Shown piece by piece: positions 25,588 to 33,764 of a DNA stretch of 64,000 nt; within the stretch, counting starts at the first letter, position 1; every line of letters starts with the position of its first letter. Both the position numbers and the translations under genes were made by a program. Location: positions 4,543,501-4,607,500 of the forward strand of contig NZ_AP023356.1 in NCBI RefSeq assembly GCF_018324205.1. The letters are read 5' to 3'. The notes under the pieces are model-generated. The model was not told the origin of the DNA, searched no databases, and was given only the letters and a program-made list of their open reading frames with translations. This DNA comes from Actinoplanes ianthinogenes (lineage in GTDB: Bacteria > Actinomycetota > Actinomycetes > Mycobacteriales > Micromonosporaceae).

Positions 25588-25800
25588 TGTTGCCTCCGAA
25601 ATAGGCCCGGGGCACTCACGCGAATCCCATCTTCAGCGCGACGGCAGGTGCGTCGCCGCGCTATTGCCGCCGTCGAAGGAAGGCAATGGGAACCCGGACA
25701 ACTTTGTGCATTCCGTGGACCATGCCAACACACCTTGAATTACGGCGTGGCTGGATTCAGATAATTAATCCCCCGATCTCGAAAAGATAAAGGCATGCTG

Positions 25801-26412
25801 CTACTCGGCGGTGGGCAGCGACATCCGGATCCCCGGCGTGGCCGTCGAGCCGTTCAGCGAAACCTCGCTGAGCTGGGCATCCTTGGGAACGTCGAACGGC
25901 AGCACGCCGTTCACCGAGGAGCCCGGCTCGATCTCGTCGAGCAGTGTCGGACTGTCATCGTTGAGAAAAACCGCGGCCTCGTCGGCGACGGCGTACGCTG
26001 CACCGTTGGTGTCGTAGACGCGCTGGGCGGAGCTGTCGAACAGTTCCGGCTCCAGGCCGTTGTTGGTGACTCGCACGTCGAGCAGACAGAACTGCCCCTG
26101 CGCACGCTGTTCCAGCCCGTCCGGGCCGACCGCCGAGACGCCGCAGCGCACGCTTTTCACCCGCATCCCGAAACCGCCGGGCGCGGCGTCGGCCGGCCCG
26201 GCCGCGGGCAGCCCCCGGATCACCGCGGGGCCGCCGTCCGGCCGGTCGGCGGTCGCCACCGCCCAGATCCCGAACGTGATCAGCGCCAAGGCGATGAACA
26301 CGCCGCCGCCCACCCAGATGCGCGCCCGCCAGCGCAGCGCCCACTCGTCCGCGCCGTCGTCATCCGGATGGATCACCCGAATGGTCGTGGCACGGTGCGG
26401 TGTGTAGGTCAC
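25801..26412 (-). CDS. Membrane-anchored DUF4352 protein
   Basis: 203 aa from GTG 26412. A cytoplasmic N-terminus of about 30 residues is followed by one membrane helix (VGGGVFIALALITFGIWAVA) and an extracytoplasmic domain of the DUF4352 immunoglobulin-like fold: GQFCLLDVRVTNNGLEPELF, NDDSPTLLDEIEPGSSVNG and VLPFDVPKDAQLSEVSL are its strands. Such domains are common cell-envelope modules without a known reaction. 146 bp separate it from the upstream reductase, which has the same orientation. Confidence 0.8.
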   Translation of the reverse strand: MTYTPHRATTIRVIHPDDDGADEWALRWRARIWVGGGVFIALALITFGIWAVATADRPDGGPAVIRGLPAAGPADAAPGGFGMRVKSVRCGVSAVGPDGLEQRAQGQFCLLDVRVTNNGLEPELFDSSAQRVYDTNGAAYAVADEAAVFLNDDSPTLLDEIEPGSSVNGVLPFDVPKDAQLSEVSLNGSTATPGIRMSLPTAE

Positions 26413-26558
26413 GGCGTCCCCCAGCTCCGAGGCGCGACCGAGGGCCGGACGCGCTGTCCGTCCATGCTGGGTTCGGTGCGGCCGCACATCACCGCGACTC
26501 GCCGCAAAACCGACTTTATCGGCTATATCGCCACGGGGATATTCCCTCGATCGGGTGA

Positions 26559-27521
26559 TCAGCGGAGCAGGATGAGCTTGCCGAGGTGGTCGCTGGACTC
26601 CAGCACGCGCTGCGCCCGCGCCGCCTCGGCGAGCGGGAAGGTCCCGTGGATGATCGGTTTCACCAGGCCGGCGGCGACCAGGGGCCAGACCTGGTCGCGG
26701 ACGCCGGCGACGATCCGGGCCTTGTCGGCGATCGGGCGGGCGCGTAGCGAGGTGGACGAGACGGTGCCGCGCTTGGCCATCAGCGCCCCCAGGTCCAGCT
26801 CGGCGCGGGTGCCGCCCTGGAAGCCGATCACCGAGATCCGGCCGTCCGGGGCGAGCGCCTCGATGTTGCGACCCAGGTATTTCGCGCCGATGATGTCGAG
26901 CACCACGTCGGCGCCCCGGCCGTCGGTGGCCTCGTGCACCACGCGTACGAAATCCTGCTCCTGATAGTCGATCGTCAGATCGGCGCCGAGCGCGCGCAGC
27001 CGCTCGTGTTTCGCCGCGCGGGCGGTGACCAGCACCGTGGCGCCCAGCGCTTTGCCCAACTGGACGGCGAACGTGCCGATCCCGCTGCCGCCACCGTGCA
27101 CCAGGAACGTCTGACCGGCGCGCAACCGGTCGTGCGCGACCGTGTTGGACCAGACGGTGCAGGCCACCTCGGGCAGCGCCGCCGCCTCGACCAGGGAGAG
27201 CCCGGCCGGGACCGGCAGCAGCTGGCCGGCGGGCACCGCGACGCGCTCCGCATAACCCCCGCCGGCCAGCAGGGCGCAGACCCGCTCGCCCACGTGGTGA
27301 TCGTCGACACCCGGCCCGACCGCACTGATCACGCCGGAGCACTCCAGCCCCGGATAGACCGGGGCGCCCGGTGGAGGTGGGTAGTGACCCTGCCGTTGCA
27401 GCAGGTCAGCTCGGTTGACCCCGGCGGCGGTGACGTCGATGACGACCTCGCCGGGGCCCGGCTCCGGGTCCGGCACCTCGGCCCAGCGCAGCTGCTTGTC
27501 CTCGATCACGATGGCGTGCAT
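26559..27521 (-). CDS. NAD(P)H:quinone oxidoreductase, PIG3-type MDR
   Basis: 320 aa from ATG 27521. A zinc-independent medium-chain reductase: GVNRADLLQRQGHYPPPPG and PGLECSGVISAVGPGV are typical of the PIG3 branch, and HGGGSGIGTFAVQLGKALG is the NADPH-binding Rossmann motif. The zinc-ligand Cys/His of alcohol dehydrogenases are absent. The predicted role is one-electron reduction of quinones, linked to oxidative stress. tRNA-Ser(TGA) starts 77 bp upstream on the other strand. Confidence 0.9.
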   Translation of the reverse strand: MHAIVIEDKQLRWAEVPDPEPGPGEVVIDVTAAGVNRADLLQRQGHYPPPPGAPVYPGLECSGVISAVGPGVDDHHVGERVCALLAGGGYAERVAVPAGQLLPVPAGLSLVEAAALPEVACTVWSNTVAHDRLRAGQTFLVHGGGSGIGTFAVQLGKALGATVLVTARAAKHERLRALGADLTIDYQEQDFVRVVHEATDGRGADVVLDIIGAKYLGRNIEALAPDGRISVIGFQGGTRAELDLGALMAKRGTVSSTSLRARPIADKARIVAGVRDQVWPLVAAGLVKPIIHGTFPLAEAARAQRVLESSDHLGKLILLR

Positions 27522-27598
27522 GGGATCGACTTTGCCCCACGGGTACGACACAAACGACGGCACGCCGGGAACGTCTGGCAGACTAGAGCGGCACCACG

Positions 27599-27683
27599 GG
27601 AGGACTCGCCTAGTGGCCGATGGCGCCGGTCTTGAAAACCGGTATGGGGCAACCCATCGTGGGTTCGAATCCCACGTCCTCCG
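27599..27683 (+). tRNA. tRNA-Ser(TGA)
   Basis: 85-nt class II tRNA. Acceptor GGAGGAC pairs with GTCCTCC, discriminator G; anticodon loop CTTGAAAAC gives TGA; long variable arm; T arm GGGTTCGAATCCC. CCA is not encoded. Confidence 0.95.
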
Positions 27684-27704
27684 CAGACGCTCCGAGCAGC
27701 GAAA

Positions 27705-27738
27705 ACGCCCGGCCCCGGTAAGTCCGGGAGCCGGGCGT
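27705..27738. terminator. Terminator between tRNA-Ser and PKD protein
   Basis: ACGCCCGGC...CCGG at 27705-27718 pairs with CCGG...GCCGGGCGT at 27724-27738, with a small bulge, around TAAGT. It is convergent between the tRNA and the leftward secreted-protein gene. Confidence 0.65.
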
Positions 27739-27754
27739 CGCGCTCGGTGCGTGC

Positions 27755-28756
27755 TCAGCGAGTGAGCTTGACCTGCTTGCTCTTGCCGACGGACGAGTTG
27801 CCGACCTTGTCGACGGCGGCGTACCCGATGATCAGGTATCCCTTCTTCGGCGTCGCGATCTTCACCGACCACTTGCCGTTCTTGACCGTGGCGTATCGGA
27901 CCTTGGACTTGTTGATGCTGCCCCGGACCCACTTCTTGCCGTTGAAGTAGTAGGTCTTGCCGCCGCGGACCTGGCCGACCACGATCGCCACCTGGGACGC
28001 CCCGGCGCCCTTGTCGGCCGCGGTGCCCCGGATGGTCTTCCACGAGGCCGCCCGGTTGCTCTTCGCCGGCGTCGTGATCTTGACGGTCGGGCTGGTGTAG
28101 TCGAGCTTGACGTTCACCGTGCCGACGCTCAGCGGGGCGGACACGCCCGCGCCGTTGACCAGCGAGACCGTCACCCGGTGCGCGCCGCTGTAGGCGAACC
28201 GGTGCGACACGCTCCGGGTGGTGCGAGCGACCGTGCTCTCCTGGCCGTCGTCCCAGCCGATCCGGACCTGGGTGGCATCCGCCGGGACGCCGGCGAGCGA
28301 GAGGCTGACCGGCAGCGTGGCCGACGGGCCCCGCCAGGTGGTGCCGGCGCTGAGCCGGTAGCTGCCGGTGACCTTCGCCACGGTGACCGTGCTGGTCCCG
28401 GTGATGGTGCCGGCCGTGGTGCCGTCGAGGTCCATCAGCTCGACCGAGACCGGGTAACTTCCCGCGTCCGCGTACTCGTGCTGGGCCGTCACCTCGCCGT
28501 CGTAGATCAGGCCGGTGCTGCCGTCGCCCCACGTGACCTTGCGGAGCAGCAGGCGGTCGTCCTCGTTGTCGGTGAGCGACAGCTGGCGCAGCGTCACCGT
28601 CTGTCCGGCGTAGACACTGCTGTAGTTGAGCTGGTAGGTGCCCTGCGCCGGCGTGCCGGCGGCCTGCGCGGGCTGCGCGAGCAGACCCGCGGAGAGCACG
28701 GCGCCGAGGCCGGCGGCGAGGACAGTGGACAGCCGTCGAGGCTGGGTGAGAGGCAT
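27755..28756 (-). CDS. Secreted PKD-like repeat protein (paralogue 1)
   Basis: 333 aa from ATG 28756, with GGGGGAA upstream. Signal peptide LSTVLAAGLGAVLSAGLLAQ ending near PAQAAG. Two PKD/Ig-like modules are marked by KVTWGDGSTG (with HEYADAGSYPVSVELMDLDG) and RIGWDDGQES. The C-terminal part has YTSPTVKITTPAKSNRAASW and a Ser/Lys/Gly tail (GYAAVDKVGNSSVGKSKQ). Such folds mediate surface or matrix contacts. It lies directly downstream of a paralogue with the same architecture. Confidence 0.82.
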   Translation of the reverse strand: MPLTQPRRLSTVLAAGLGAVLSAGLLAQPAQAAGTPAQGTYQLNYSSVYAGQTVTLRQLSLTDNEDDRLLLRKVTWGDGSTGLIYDGEVTAQHEYADAGSYPVSVELMDLDGTTAGTITGTSTVTVAKVTGSYRLSAGTTWRGPSATLPVSLSLAGVPADATQVRIGWDDGQESTVARTTRSVSHRFAYSGAHRVTVSLVNGAGVSAPLSVGTVNVKLDYTSPTVKITTPAKSNRAASWKTIRGTAADKGAGASQVAIVVGQVRGGKTYYFNGKKWVRGSINKSKVRYATVKNGKWSVKIATPKKGYLIIGYAAVDKVGNSSVGKSKQVKLTR

Positions 28757-28774
28757 TGTTCCCCCGGAAGGCGA

Positions 28775-28797
28775 GCCGGGCGGCTGGTCAGCCCGGC
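28775..28797 (-). terminator. Short hairpin between the PKD paralogues
   Basis: GCCGGGC (28775-28781) pairs with GCCCGGC (28791-28797). It is a weak terminator or processing hairpin, 70 bp after the upstream paralogue and 19 bp before the ATG of the downstream one. Confidence 0.35.
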
Positions 28798-28867
28798 GCG
28801 GAAGTCGATCAAGACTGCTGATCACCATAACTGCCGCGCGCAAGCCCGCCATCCGGGTGAACCATGG

Positions 28868-29845
28868 TCAGCTTGTGAGCTTCACCAACTTGCCCTTCGG
28901 GGCGTAGGCGTTGCCGACGTTGTCGACCGCGGCGTACCAGACGATCAGGTAGCCCTTCGTCGGCGCGACCACCGGCTTGAACGACCACGTGCCGTTCGAG
29001 CCGGCGCGGACGATGAAGCCCTCGGCGTTCTCGGCCGGGCCCTTCACCCACTTCTTGCCGTTGTAGTAGTACTCGGTCCCGCCGCGCACCTGGGCCAGCC
29101 CGACCGCCGCCAGGTGCAGGCCGGAGGCCTTGTCACCGACCGTGCCGCGGACGGTACGCCACGACGACGCCCGGGACTTCTTCGACGGCGTGGTGACCGT
29201 CATGTACGGCCGGACCAGATCCGACTTCACCGCGACGGTGCCGACCGTCCGGGCGGACGAGTCGCCGTTCTCATCGGCCAGGGTCACCGTCACCGTCCGC
29301 GTGCCGGCCTTCGGGTACGTGTGCTCCACCCGGGTCGTGCTCGGGGCGACCTCGCTGACCGAGCCGTCGCCCCAGCCGATCTTCACGGTGTCGGCGGCCG
29401 CCGGGACGCCGCTGAGCGACAGCGCCGTCCGCTGGGTGCCGTCCGGCCCGGTCCACACCGCGCCGGCCAGCAGTTTGTACGTCCCACCCACCGCCGCCAC
29501 GGTGACCGTGTCACCGCCGGTGAGGGTGCCGGCGCTGTCCCCGTCCAGGTCGGTGATCGCCACCTGCACCCGGTACGTCCCCGGCGTCGCATATCGATGC
29601 GCCAGGCTCCCGTCGGTCAGCGAGCCCTGGGTGCCGTCGCCCCAGTCGACCTGCCGGTCCTGCACCGAGCCGTCCTCGTTCCCGGTCAGCGACACCTGGT
29701 CGAGGGTGACCGACTGGCCGGCGAACAGGCTGGTCGCGCCGAGCCGGTAGACGCCCTCGGCCGGGGCGCCGGCGGCGTGTGCCGGCACCGCCAGGCCGGC
29801 CGAGAGCAGGGTGCCGAGACCGGCGGCGAGCAGAGTGGTGCGCAT
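28868..29845 (-). CDS. Secreted PKD-like repeat protein (paralogue 2)
   Basis: 325 aa from ATG 29845, with AGGGAG four bases upstream. Signal peptide MRTTLLAAGLGTLLSAGLAV ending PAHAAG. PKD-type motifs QVDWGDGTQG (with HRYATPGTYRVQVAITDLDG) and KIGWGDGSVS. The C-terminal module (YYYNGKKWVKGPAENAEG, WYAAVDNVGNAYAPKGK) corresponds to KTYYFNGKKWVRGSINKS in the downstream paralogue. The pair clearly arose by tandem duplication, though the C-terminal tails differ in sequence. It is extracellular; the ligand is unknown. Confidence 0.82.
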   Translation of the reverse strand: MRTTLLAAGLGTLLSAGLAVPAHAAGAPAEGVYRLGATSLFAGQSVTLDQVSLTGNEDGSVQDRQVDWGDGTQGSLTDGSLAHRYATPGTYRVQVAITDLDGDSAGTLTGGDTVTVAAVGGTYKLLAGAVWTGPDGTQRTALSLSGVPAAADTVKIGWGDGSVSEVAPSTTRVEHTYPKAGTRTVTVTLADENGDSSARTVGTVAVKSDLVRPYMTVTTPSKKSRASSWRTVRGTVGDKASGLHLAAVGLAQVRGGTEYYYNGKKWVKGPAENAEGFIVRAGSNGTWSFKPVVAPTKGYLIVWYAAVDNVGNAYAPKGKLVKLTS

Positions 29846-29894
29846 GGATCTCCCTGACGGGTACGACGAACGGGGGGCCACCCCGGAAGATCGG

Positions 29895-30338
29895 TCAGTC
29901 CCCCGGCGGGTTGAGGATCATCTGCGGACCGGTCCCGCGGGTCGCCAGCCGGTCCCGCGGGTTGATCAGGTTGCACCGCTGCAGCGACAGGCACCCGCAC
30001 CCGATGCAGCCGGTCAGCTGGTCACGCAGCCGTTCCATCATGGCGATCCGCTCGTCCAGCCGGTGCCGCCAGTGGCTGGACAGCCGGGACCAGTCGGCCT
30101 TGGTGGGCGTCCGGTTCTCCGGCAGCTCGGCGAGCGCCTCGCGGATCTCGTCGAGCGACACCCCGACCTGCTGCGCGATCTTGATGAACGCGATCCGGCG
30201 CAGGTCGGCCCGTTCGTAACGCCGCTGGTTGCCGCCGGTGCGGGCGGCGTGCAGCAGGCCCTCCCGCTCGTAGTAACGCAACGCCGATGGCGCCACGCCG
30301 CTGCGGGCGGCCATCTCCCCGATGGCGAGGGTCTCCAT
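29895..30338 (-). CDS. soxR: SoxR, redox-sensing MerR-family regulator
   Basis: 147 aa from ATG 30338, with AGGGGA upstream. MerR helix-turn-helix (AIGEMAARSGVAPSALRYYE) and a dimerisation helix, then CIGCGCLSLQRC, the C-x2-C-x-C-x5-C cluster site that defines SoxR. Oxidation of its [2Fe-2S] centre by redox-active compounds activates target promoters. In actinomycetes SoxR usually controls oxidoreductases and exporters. An inverted repeat lies between it and the divergent transketolase genes, which may be a target or merely a neighbour. Confidence 0.93.
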   Translation of the reverse strand: METLAIGEMAARSGVAPSALRYYEREGLLHAARTGGNQRRYERADLRRIAFIKIAQQVGVSLDEIREALAELPENRTPTKADWSRLSSHWRHRLDERIAMMERLRDQLTGCIGCGCLSLQRCNLINPRDRLATRGTGPQMILNPPGD

Positions 30339-30352
30339 CCGATCCCCTTGAG

Positions 30353-30368
30353 TTGAAGTGAACTTCAA
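30353..30368. promoter_or_regulatory. Candidate SoxR box
   Basis: TTGAAGT-GA-ACTTCAA is a perfect 7-bp-arm dyad in the 47-bp gap between soxR and the transketolase subunit gene. A TTGAGT just before it could be a -35 with the long spacer that MerR proteins need. Confidence 0.5.
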
Positions 30369-30385
30369 GTTGCAGCCTATCCGAC

Positions 30386-31039
30386 ATGACCGCGACCACG
30401 CTGCGCCGACTCACCGGCGACGAGAAACACGCGCCCAGCGCGCACTCCACACTGGACGTGCTCCGCGTCCTCTACGAGCGGGTGCTCCGGATCAGCCCGG
30501 AGACCGCCGACGAGCCGGACCGGGACCGGTTCCTGCTCTCCAAGGGCCACGGGCCGGCCGCGTACTACGCGGTGCTGGCCGACCGGGGCTTCATCCCCGA
30601 ACACTGGCTGGACCGGATGGGCCGCTGGCACAGCCGCCTCGGCACCCACCCGGACCGGGTGCTGATCCCCGGTGTCGAGGTGGGCACCGGGTCGCTCGGG
30701 CACGGGCTGGGGCTCGCGGTCGGCACCGCGCTCGGGCTGCGCGCGCAGGGATTCACCGAGGCGCGGACGTTCGTGCTGCTCGGCGACGCGGAACTGGACG
30801 AGGGGTCGAATTTCGAGGCGATCGCGTACGCGGCCGCGATCCGGTTGCCGCTGACCGCGATCGTGATCGACAACCAGTCGGCCACGCACGGCTGGCCCGG
30901 CGGGATCCCGGCGCGTTTCCCCGGGTGGTCGGTGTCACAGGTCGACGGGCACGACCACGACGAGATCGACAGAGCCCTTTCGGTACGCCATGAGCGTCCG
31001 CACCTCGTCGTCGCCACCGTCGAACCCAAGTGGAGCTGA
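30386..31039 (+). CDS. Transketolase N-terminal (TPP-binding) subunit
   Basis: 217 aa from ATG 30386. GHGPAAYYAVLADRGFI, TGSLGHGLGLAVGTALGLR and GDAELDEGSNFEAIAYAA are the pyrophosphate- and Mg-binding elements of the transketolase N-terminal half. Here it is a separate gene, with the pyrimidine/C-terminal half next to it. Unusually, the TPP motif starts GDAE rather than GDGE. It is about 60 residues shorter than many split transketolase N-subunits. It would transfer two-carbon units between sugar phosphates or act in a specialised pathway. Confidence 0.88.
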   Translation: MTATTLRRLTGDEKHAPSAHSTLDVLRVLYERVLRISPETADEPDRDRFLLSKGHGPAAYYAVLADRGFIPEHWLDRMGRWHSRLGTHPDRVLIPGVEVGTGSLGHGLGLAVGTALGLRAQGFTEARTFVLLGDAELDEGSNFEAIAYAAAIRLPLTAIVIDNQSATHGWPGGIPARFPGWSVSQVDGHDHDEIDRALSVRHERPHLVVATVEPKWS

Positions 31040-31041
31040 TC

Positions 31042-31911
31042 ATGCGCGAAACCTTCGTGGCCACCACCACCGCCCTGCTCGACGAGGACCCGCGCACCGC
31101 ACTGGTGCTCGCCGACATCTCCGCCGACGTGTTCGCGCCCGCGCTGCGCCGGCACCCCGACCGAGCCCTGAACGTGGGCATCCGGGAGCAGCTGATGGTC
31201 GGGGTCGGCGGCGGGCTGGCACTCACCGGCATGCGGCCCTACCTGCACTCGTACGCCCCGTTCCTGATCGACCGGGCATACGAGCAGATCAAGCTCGACC
31301 TCGGGCACCAGGACGCCGGCGCGGTGCTGGTCAGCATCGGCGGGTCGTACGACGCGGCCGCGGCCGGGTACACGCACCAGTCCCCCGGCGACGTCGCCCT
31401 GCTCGACACCCTGGACGGCTGGACCGTGCAGGTGCCCGGGCACCGCGACGAGGTCCCGGCGATGCTGCGCGAGGCGGCCCGGCACGACGACCGGGTCTAC
31501 ATCCGGCTCGGCCTGCAGGAGAACGCCCGGGCCCATCCCGACGGCGGGAAGCTGCGGGTGCTCAGGCGCGGCGGTCCGCTGGTCCTGGCGGTCGGGCCGA
31601 TGCTCGACCCGGTGCTGGCCGCCACCCGGGACCTGGACGTCACGGTCGCCTACACCAACACCCCGCGGCCACTGGACGTCGAGGGGCTGCGGCTGATCGC
31701 CGGGGGCGAGGTGGTCGTGGTCGAGCCGTACCTGGCCGGGACGTCGGCCCGCCTGGTCGGCGAGGCGCTGAACGGCCTCCCGCACCGGGCGTTGCACCTG
31801 GGCGTGGGCCGGGCCGAGATCCGCGATTACGGGACCTGGGAGGACCACGCCCGGGCACACGGCCTCGACGCCGCGGGCCTGCGGAAGTCGATCACCGACT
31901 TCCTAGGCTAG
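31042..31911 (+). CDS. Transketolase C-terminal subunit
   Basis: 289 aa from ATG 31042, two bases after the previous stop, with GGAG upstream. LNVGIREQLMVGVGGGLALT contains the catalytic Glu of the pyrimidine domain, and YTHQSPGDVALLDTLDGWTV is the conserved His segment. The C-terminal transketolase fold follows (GEVVVVEPYLAGTSARLVGE). It forms the active enzyme with the preceding subunit. Its stop overlaps the stop of the convergent gene by nine bases. Confidence 0.88.
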   Translation: MRETFVATTTALLDEDPRTALVLADISADVFAPALRRHPDRALNVGIREQLMVGVGGGLALTGMRPYLHSYAPFLIDRAYEQIKLDLGHQDAGAVLVSIGGSYDAAAAGYTHQSPGDVALLDTLDGWTVQVPGHRDEVPAMLREAARHDDRVYIRLGLQENARAHPDGGKLRVLRRGGPLVLAVGPMLDPVLAATRDLDVTVAYTNTPRPLDVEGLRLIAGGEVVVVEPYLAGTSARLVGEALNGLPHRALHLGVGRAEIRDYGTWEDHARAHGLDAAGLRKSITDFLG

Positions 31912-32316
31912 GAAGGTCTCGCGCAGCACGCCCTCGAAGCGCCACACCGCCTCGGTGTTCGCGAACCTCATCCGGAAGCGCTCGCGCACCCCGTCCACCG
32001 CGGTGGCGGCCATCTCCAGCGCCGGCCGGGTCAGGTCGGGACGCCAGGTGACGTTGCTCAGATGCCGCAGGTTCGCGTTCAGGTGCAGACGCAACCGGTG
32101 CAGCACCGGCGTCTTCTGGATGACCACGAGCCGCCGCCGGGTGAGCAGCAGCAGATGGTCGCCGGCGAGCGGGGCCTCCGGCCGCGTGCACCGGGCCACC
32201 AGGACCGCGGTGTCGTCGGCATCGACGCACCGTTCCACGATCGGGAGGTGCCGGCTGGGGATGACCACGCCAGCTTCGGTGGTGGCGGGGAAGAACGTAC
32301 GCGAGATCACGTCCAT
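31903..32316 (-). CDS. Small PH-like domain protein, family not identified
   Basis: 137 aa from ATG 32316, the best internal start; no clear ribosome site. HLLLLTRRRLVVIQKTPVLH followed by RLRLHLNANLRHLSNVTW is a beta-rich pattern like bacterial PH or GRAM domains. No membrane helix. The 3' end overlaps the transketolase stop by nine bases in convergent arrangement. Another PH-type protein follows on the opposite strand, so both may come from the same fold class. Function unknown. Confidence 0.6.
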   Translation of the reverse strand: MDVISRTFFPATTEAGVVIPSRHLPIVERCVDADDTAVLVARCTRPEAPLAGDHLLLLTRRRLVVIQKTPVLHRLRLHLNANLRHLSNVTWRPDLTRPALEMAATAVDGVRERFRMRFANTEAVWRFEGVLRETFLA

Positions 32317-32404
32317 GACATGGTTAACGGCGTGTGAACGGGACAGGCAGCGGCCTGAGCTGCTGAATAAGGAATTACAGCGGTCGTGCTGCCATAGTGT
32401 CCCC

Positions 32405-32806
32405 ATGCAGTGGCGCGTACGACCGGTGCTGCCGGTCACCAAGCTGATAGGTGCGGTCGCCGTGGTGGTGATGGCCCTCGCGTTCGGGGGCGGGGATCGA
32501 GTGCGCTGGGCGGTGGCCGCGGTGGTCGCCCTGGCCCTGCTCGTCTGGGCGCTGCGCGACCTGCTCGTCCCGGTCCGGCTGGCGGCCGACGCGGGCGGCG
32601 TCACGGTGGTCACCGGGTTCGCCCGCCGGCGACGGCTGGCCTGGTCCGACGTCGAACGGGTGCGGGTGGACCGGACCACCCGGCGGGGCCTGCGCAGCGA
32701 GCTGCTGGAGATCGACGCCGGTGACGCGGTCTACCTCTTCGGGGCGCACGAGCTGGGCGCGATGCCCGAGGACGTGGTGACCGAGCTGGCGGGGCTGCGC
32801 GCTTAA
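32405..32806 (+). CDS. Membrane PH-domain protein (Rv0010c-like)
   Basis: 133 aa from ATG 32405. Two N-terminal membrane helices (VTKLIGAVAVVVMALAFG and WAVAAVVALALLVWALRDLL) precede a bPH domain (GVTVVTGFARRRRLAWSDVE, ELLEIDAGDAVYLF). Length and layout match Rv0010c, which lies by ppiA and crgA near oriC in mycobacteria; here a rhomboid and a cyclophilin follow in the same way. A -10-like CATAGT stands six bases before the ATG, so the mRNA may be leaderless. Confidence 0.78.
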   Translation: MQWRVRPVLPVTKLIGAVAVVVMALAFGGGDRVRWAVAAVVALALLVWALRDLLVPVRLAADAGGVTVVTGFARRRRLAWSDVERVRVDRTTRRGLRSELLEIDAGDAVYLFGAHELGAMPEDVVTELAGLRA

Positions 32807-32833
32807 TGCGTACGCAAAAAGGCGGTTTTGATC

Positions 32834-33742
32834 CTAATTGAGGATCTGGATGGTGCGGGCGATCGCGATGCCGACCAGGATCACGAACAGGATCGAGCAG
32901 CCGATCACCTGTTTCGCGGTGCGGTGCGGCAGCTTGGCATAGGCCAGCACGACGGTGGCGGCGGCGCCCGCGGCCAGGCCGCCGAGGTGGCCCTCGACCG
33001 AGATGCCGGGCAGGGCGAAGGTGTAGACCAGGTTCATCACCAGCAGCGGGACCAGCGAGCTGATGTCCAGTGCCAGCCGCCGGTTGACGATGATGATGCC
33101 GATGACCAGGCCGAACGTCGCGGTGGAGGCACCGGCCGCGGGGATGTAGGGCTCCTGGAGCGCGTAGACCGCGACGTTGCCGCCGAAGCCGGCCAGGAAG
33201 TAGAGGGCCACGAACCGGGCCGGGCCGAACTTGCCCTCCAGGTAGCTGCCGATCTGCCACAGCAGCATCATGTTGAGCAGCAGGTGGACCGCGCCGTAGT
33301 GCACGAACATGGCGGTGACCAGCCGATACCACTCGCCGGCCGCGATGCCGTGCCAGTCGCCGCCGTAGCGCGCGTAGCCGAGCACCTCGAACGCCTTGGT
33401 GACCCTGGTCTGCGCGCCACCGGTGTTGAAGAAGCCGCCCGCGCCGGCGATCGCGCGGAGGCCGCCGAAGGCCACCGAGACGGCCATCACCAGGAAGTTG
33501 AGCCCGATGATGGTGCGCACCGCGTAACCGGCACGGCCAGCGACAAGGCTCCCGCCGAAGGCGTTTCGCGCCTGCCGCTGGCTACGCCGTCCATCCTTGA
33601 CACAGTCCGGGCACTGGAAACCGACCGCCGCGTCATTCATGCATTTCGGACAGATCGGTTTCTCGCACCGGCTGCATCGGAGCATGGTCTCCGTGCCCGG
33701 GTGTCGATAGCACACCGAGGACGTGGACGGAGCCTCACTCAT
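32834..33742 (-). CDS. Rhomboid-family intramembrane serine protease
   Basis: 302 aa from ATG 33742. An N-terminal B-box-like zinc-ribbon (CYRHPGTETMLRCSRCEKPI, then CPKCMN and FQCPDC) precedes six to seven membrane segments. The catalytic Ser sits in GASTATFGL (usual form GASGAIFGL) and the catalytic His in EGHLGGLAAG; the HYGAVHLLLNMMLLWQIG loop is also typical. It cleaves membrane proteins within the bilayer. The same zinc-ribbon rhomboid accompanies the cyclophilin gene near oriC in streptomycetes. Confidence 0.93.
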   Translation of the reverse strand: MSEAPSTSSVCYRHPGTETMLRCSRCEKPICPKCMNDAAVGFQCPDCVKDGRRSQRQARNAFGGSLVAGRAGYAVRTIIGLNFLVMAVSVAFGGLRAIAGAGGFFNTGGAQTRVTKAFEVLGYARYGGDWHGIAAGEWYRLVTAMFVHYGAVHLLLNMMLLWQIGSYLEGKFGPARFVALYFLAGFGGNVAVYALQEPYIPAAGASTATFGLVIGIIIVNRRLALDISSLVPLLVMNLVYTFALPGISVEGHLGGLAAGAAATVVLAYAKLPHRTAKQVIGCSILFVILVGIAIARTIQILN

Positions 33743-33764
33743 GTCACCAAAGGTACCGTGCGGG

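Noticed and set aside
25588..25800. Possible c-di-AMP (ydaO) riboswitch before the NlpC/P60 gene
   Set aside because: Such genes often carry one in actinomycetes, but I could not find the conserved core sequence or pairing pattern. A covariance-model search would decide.
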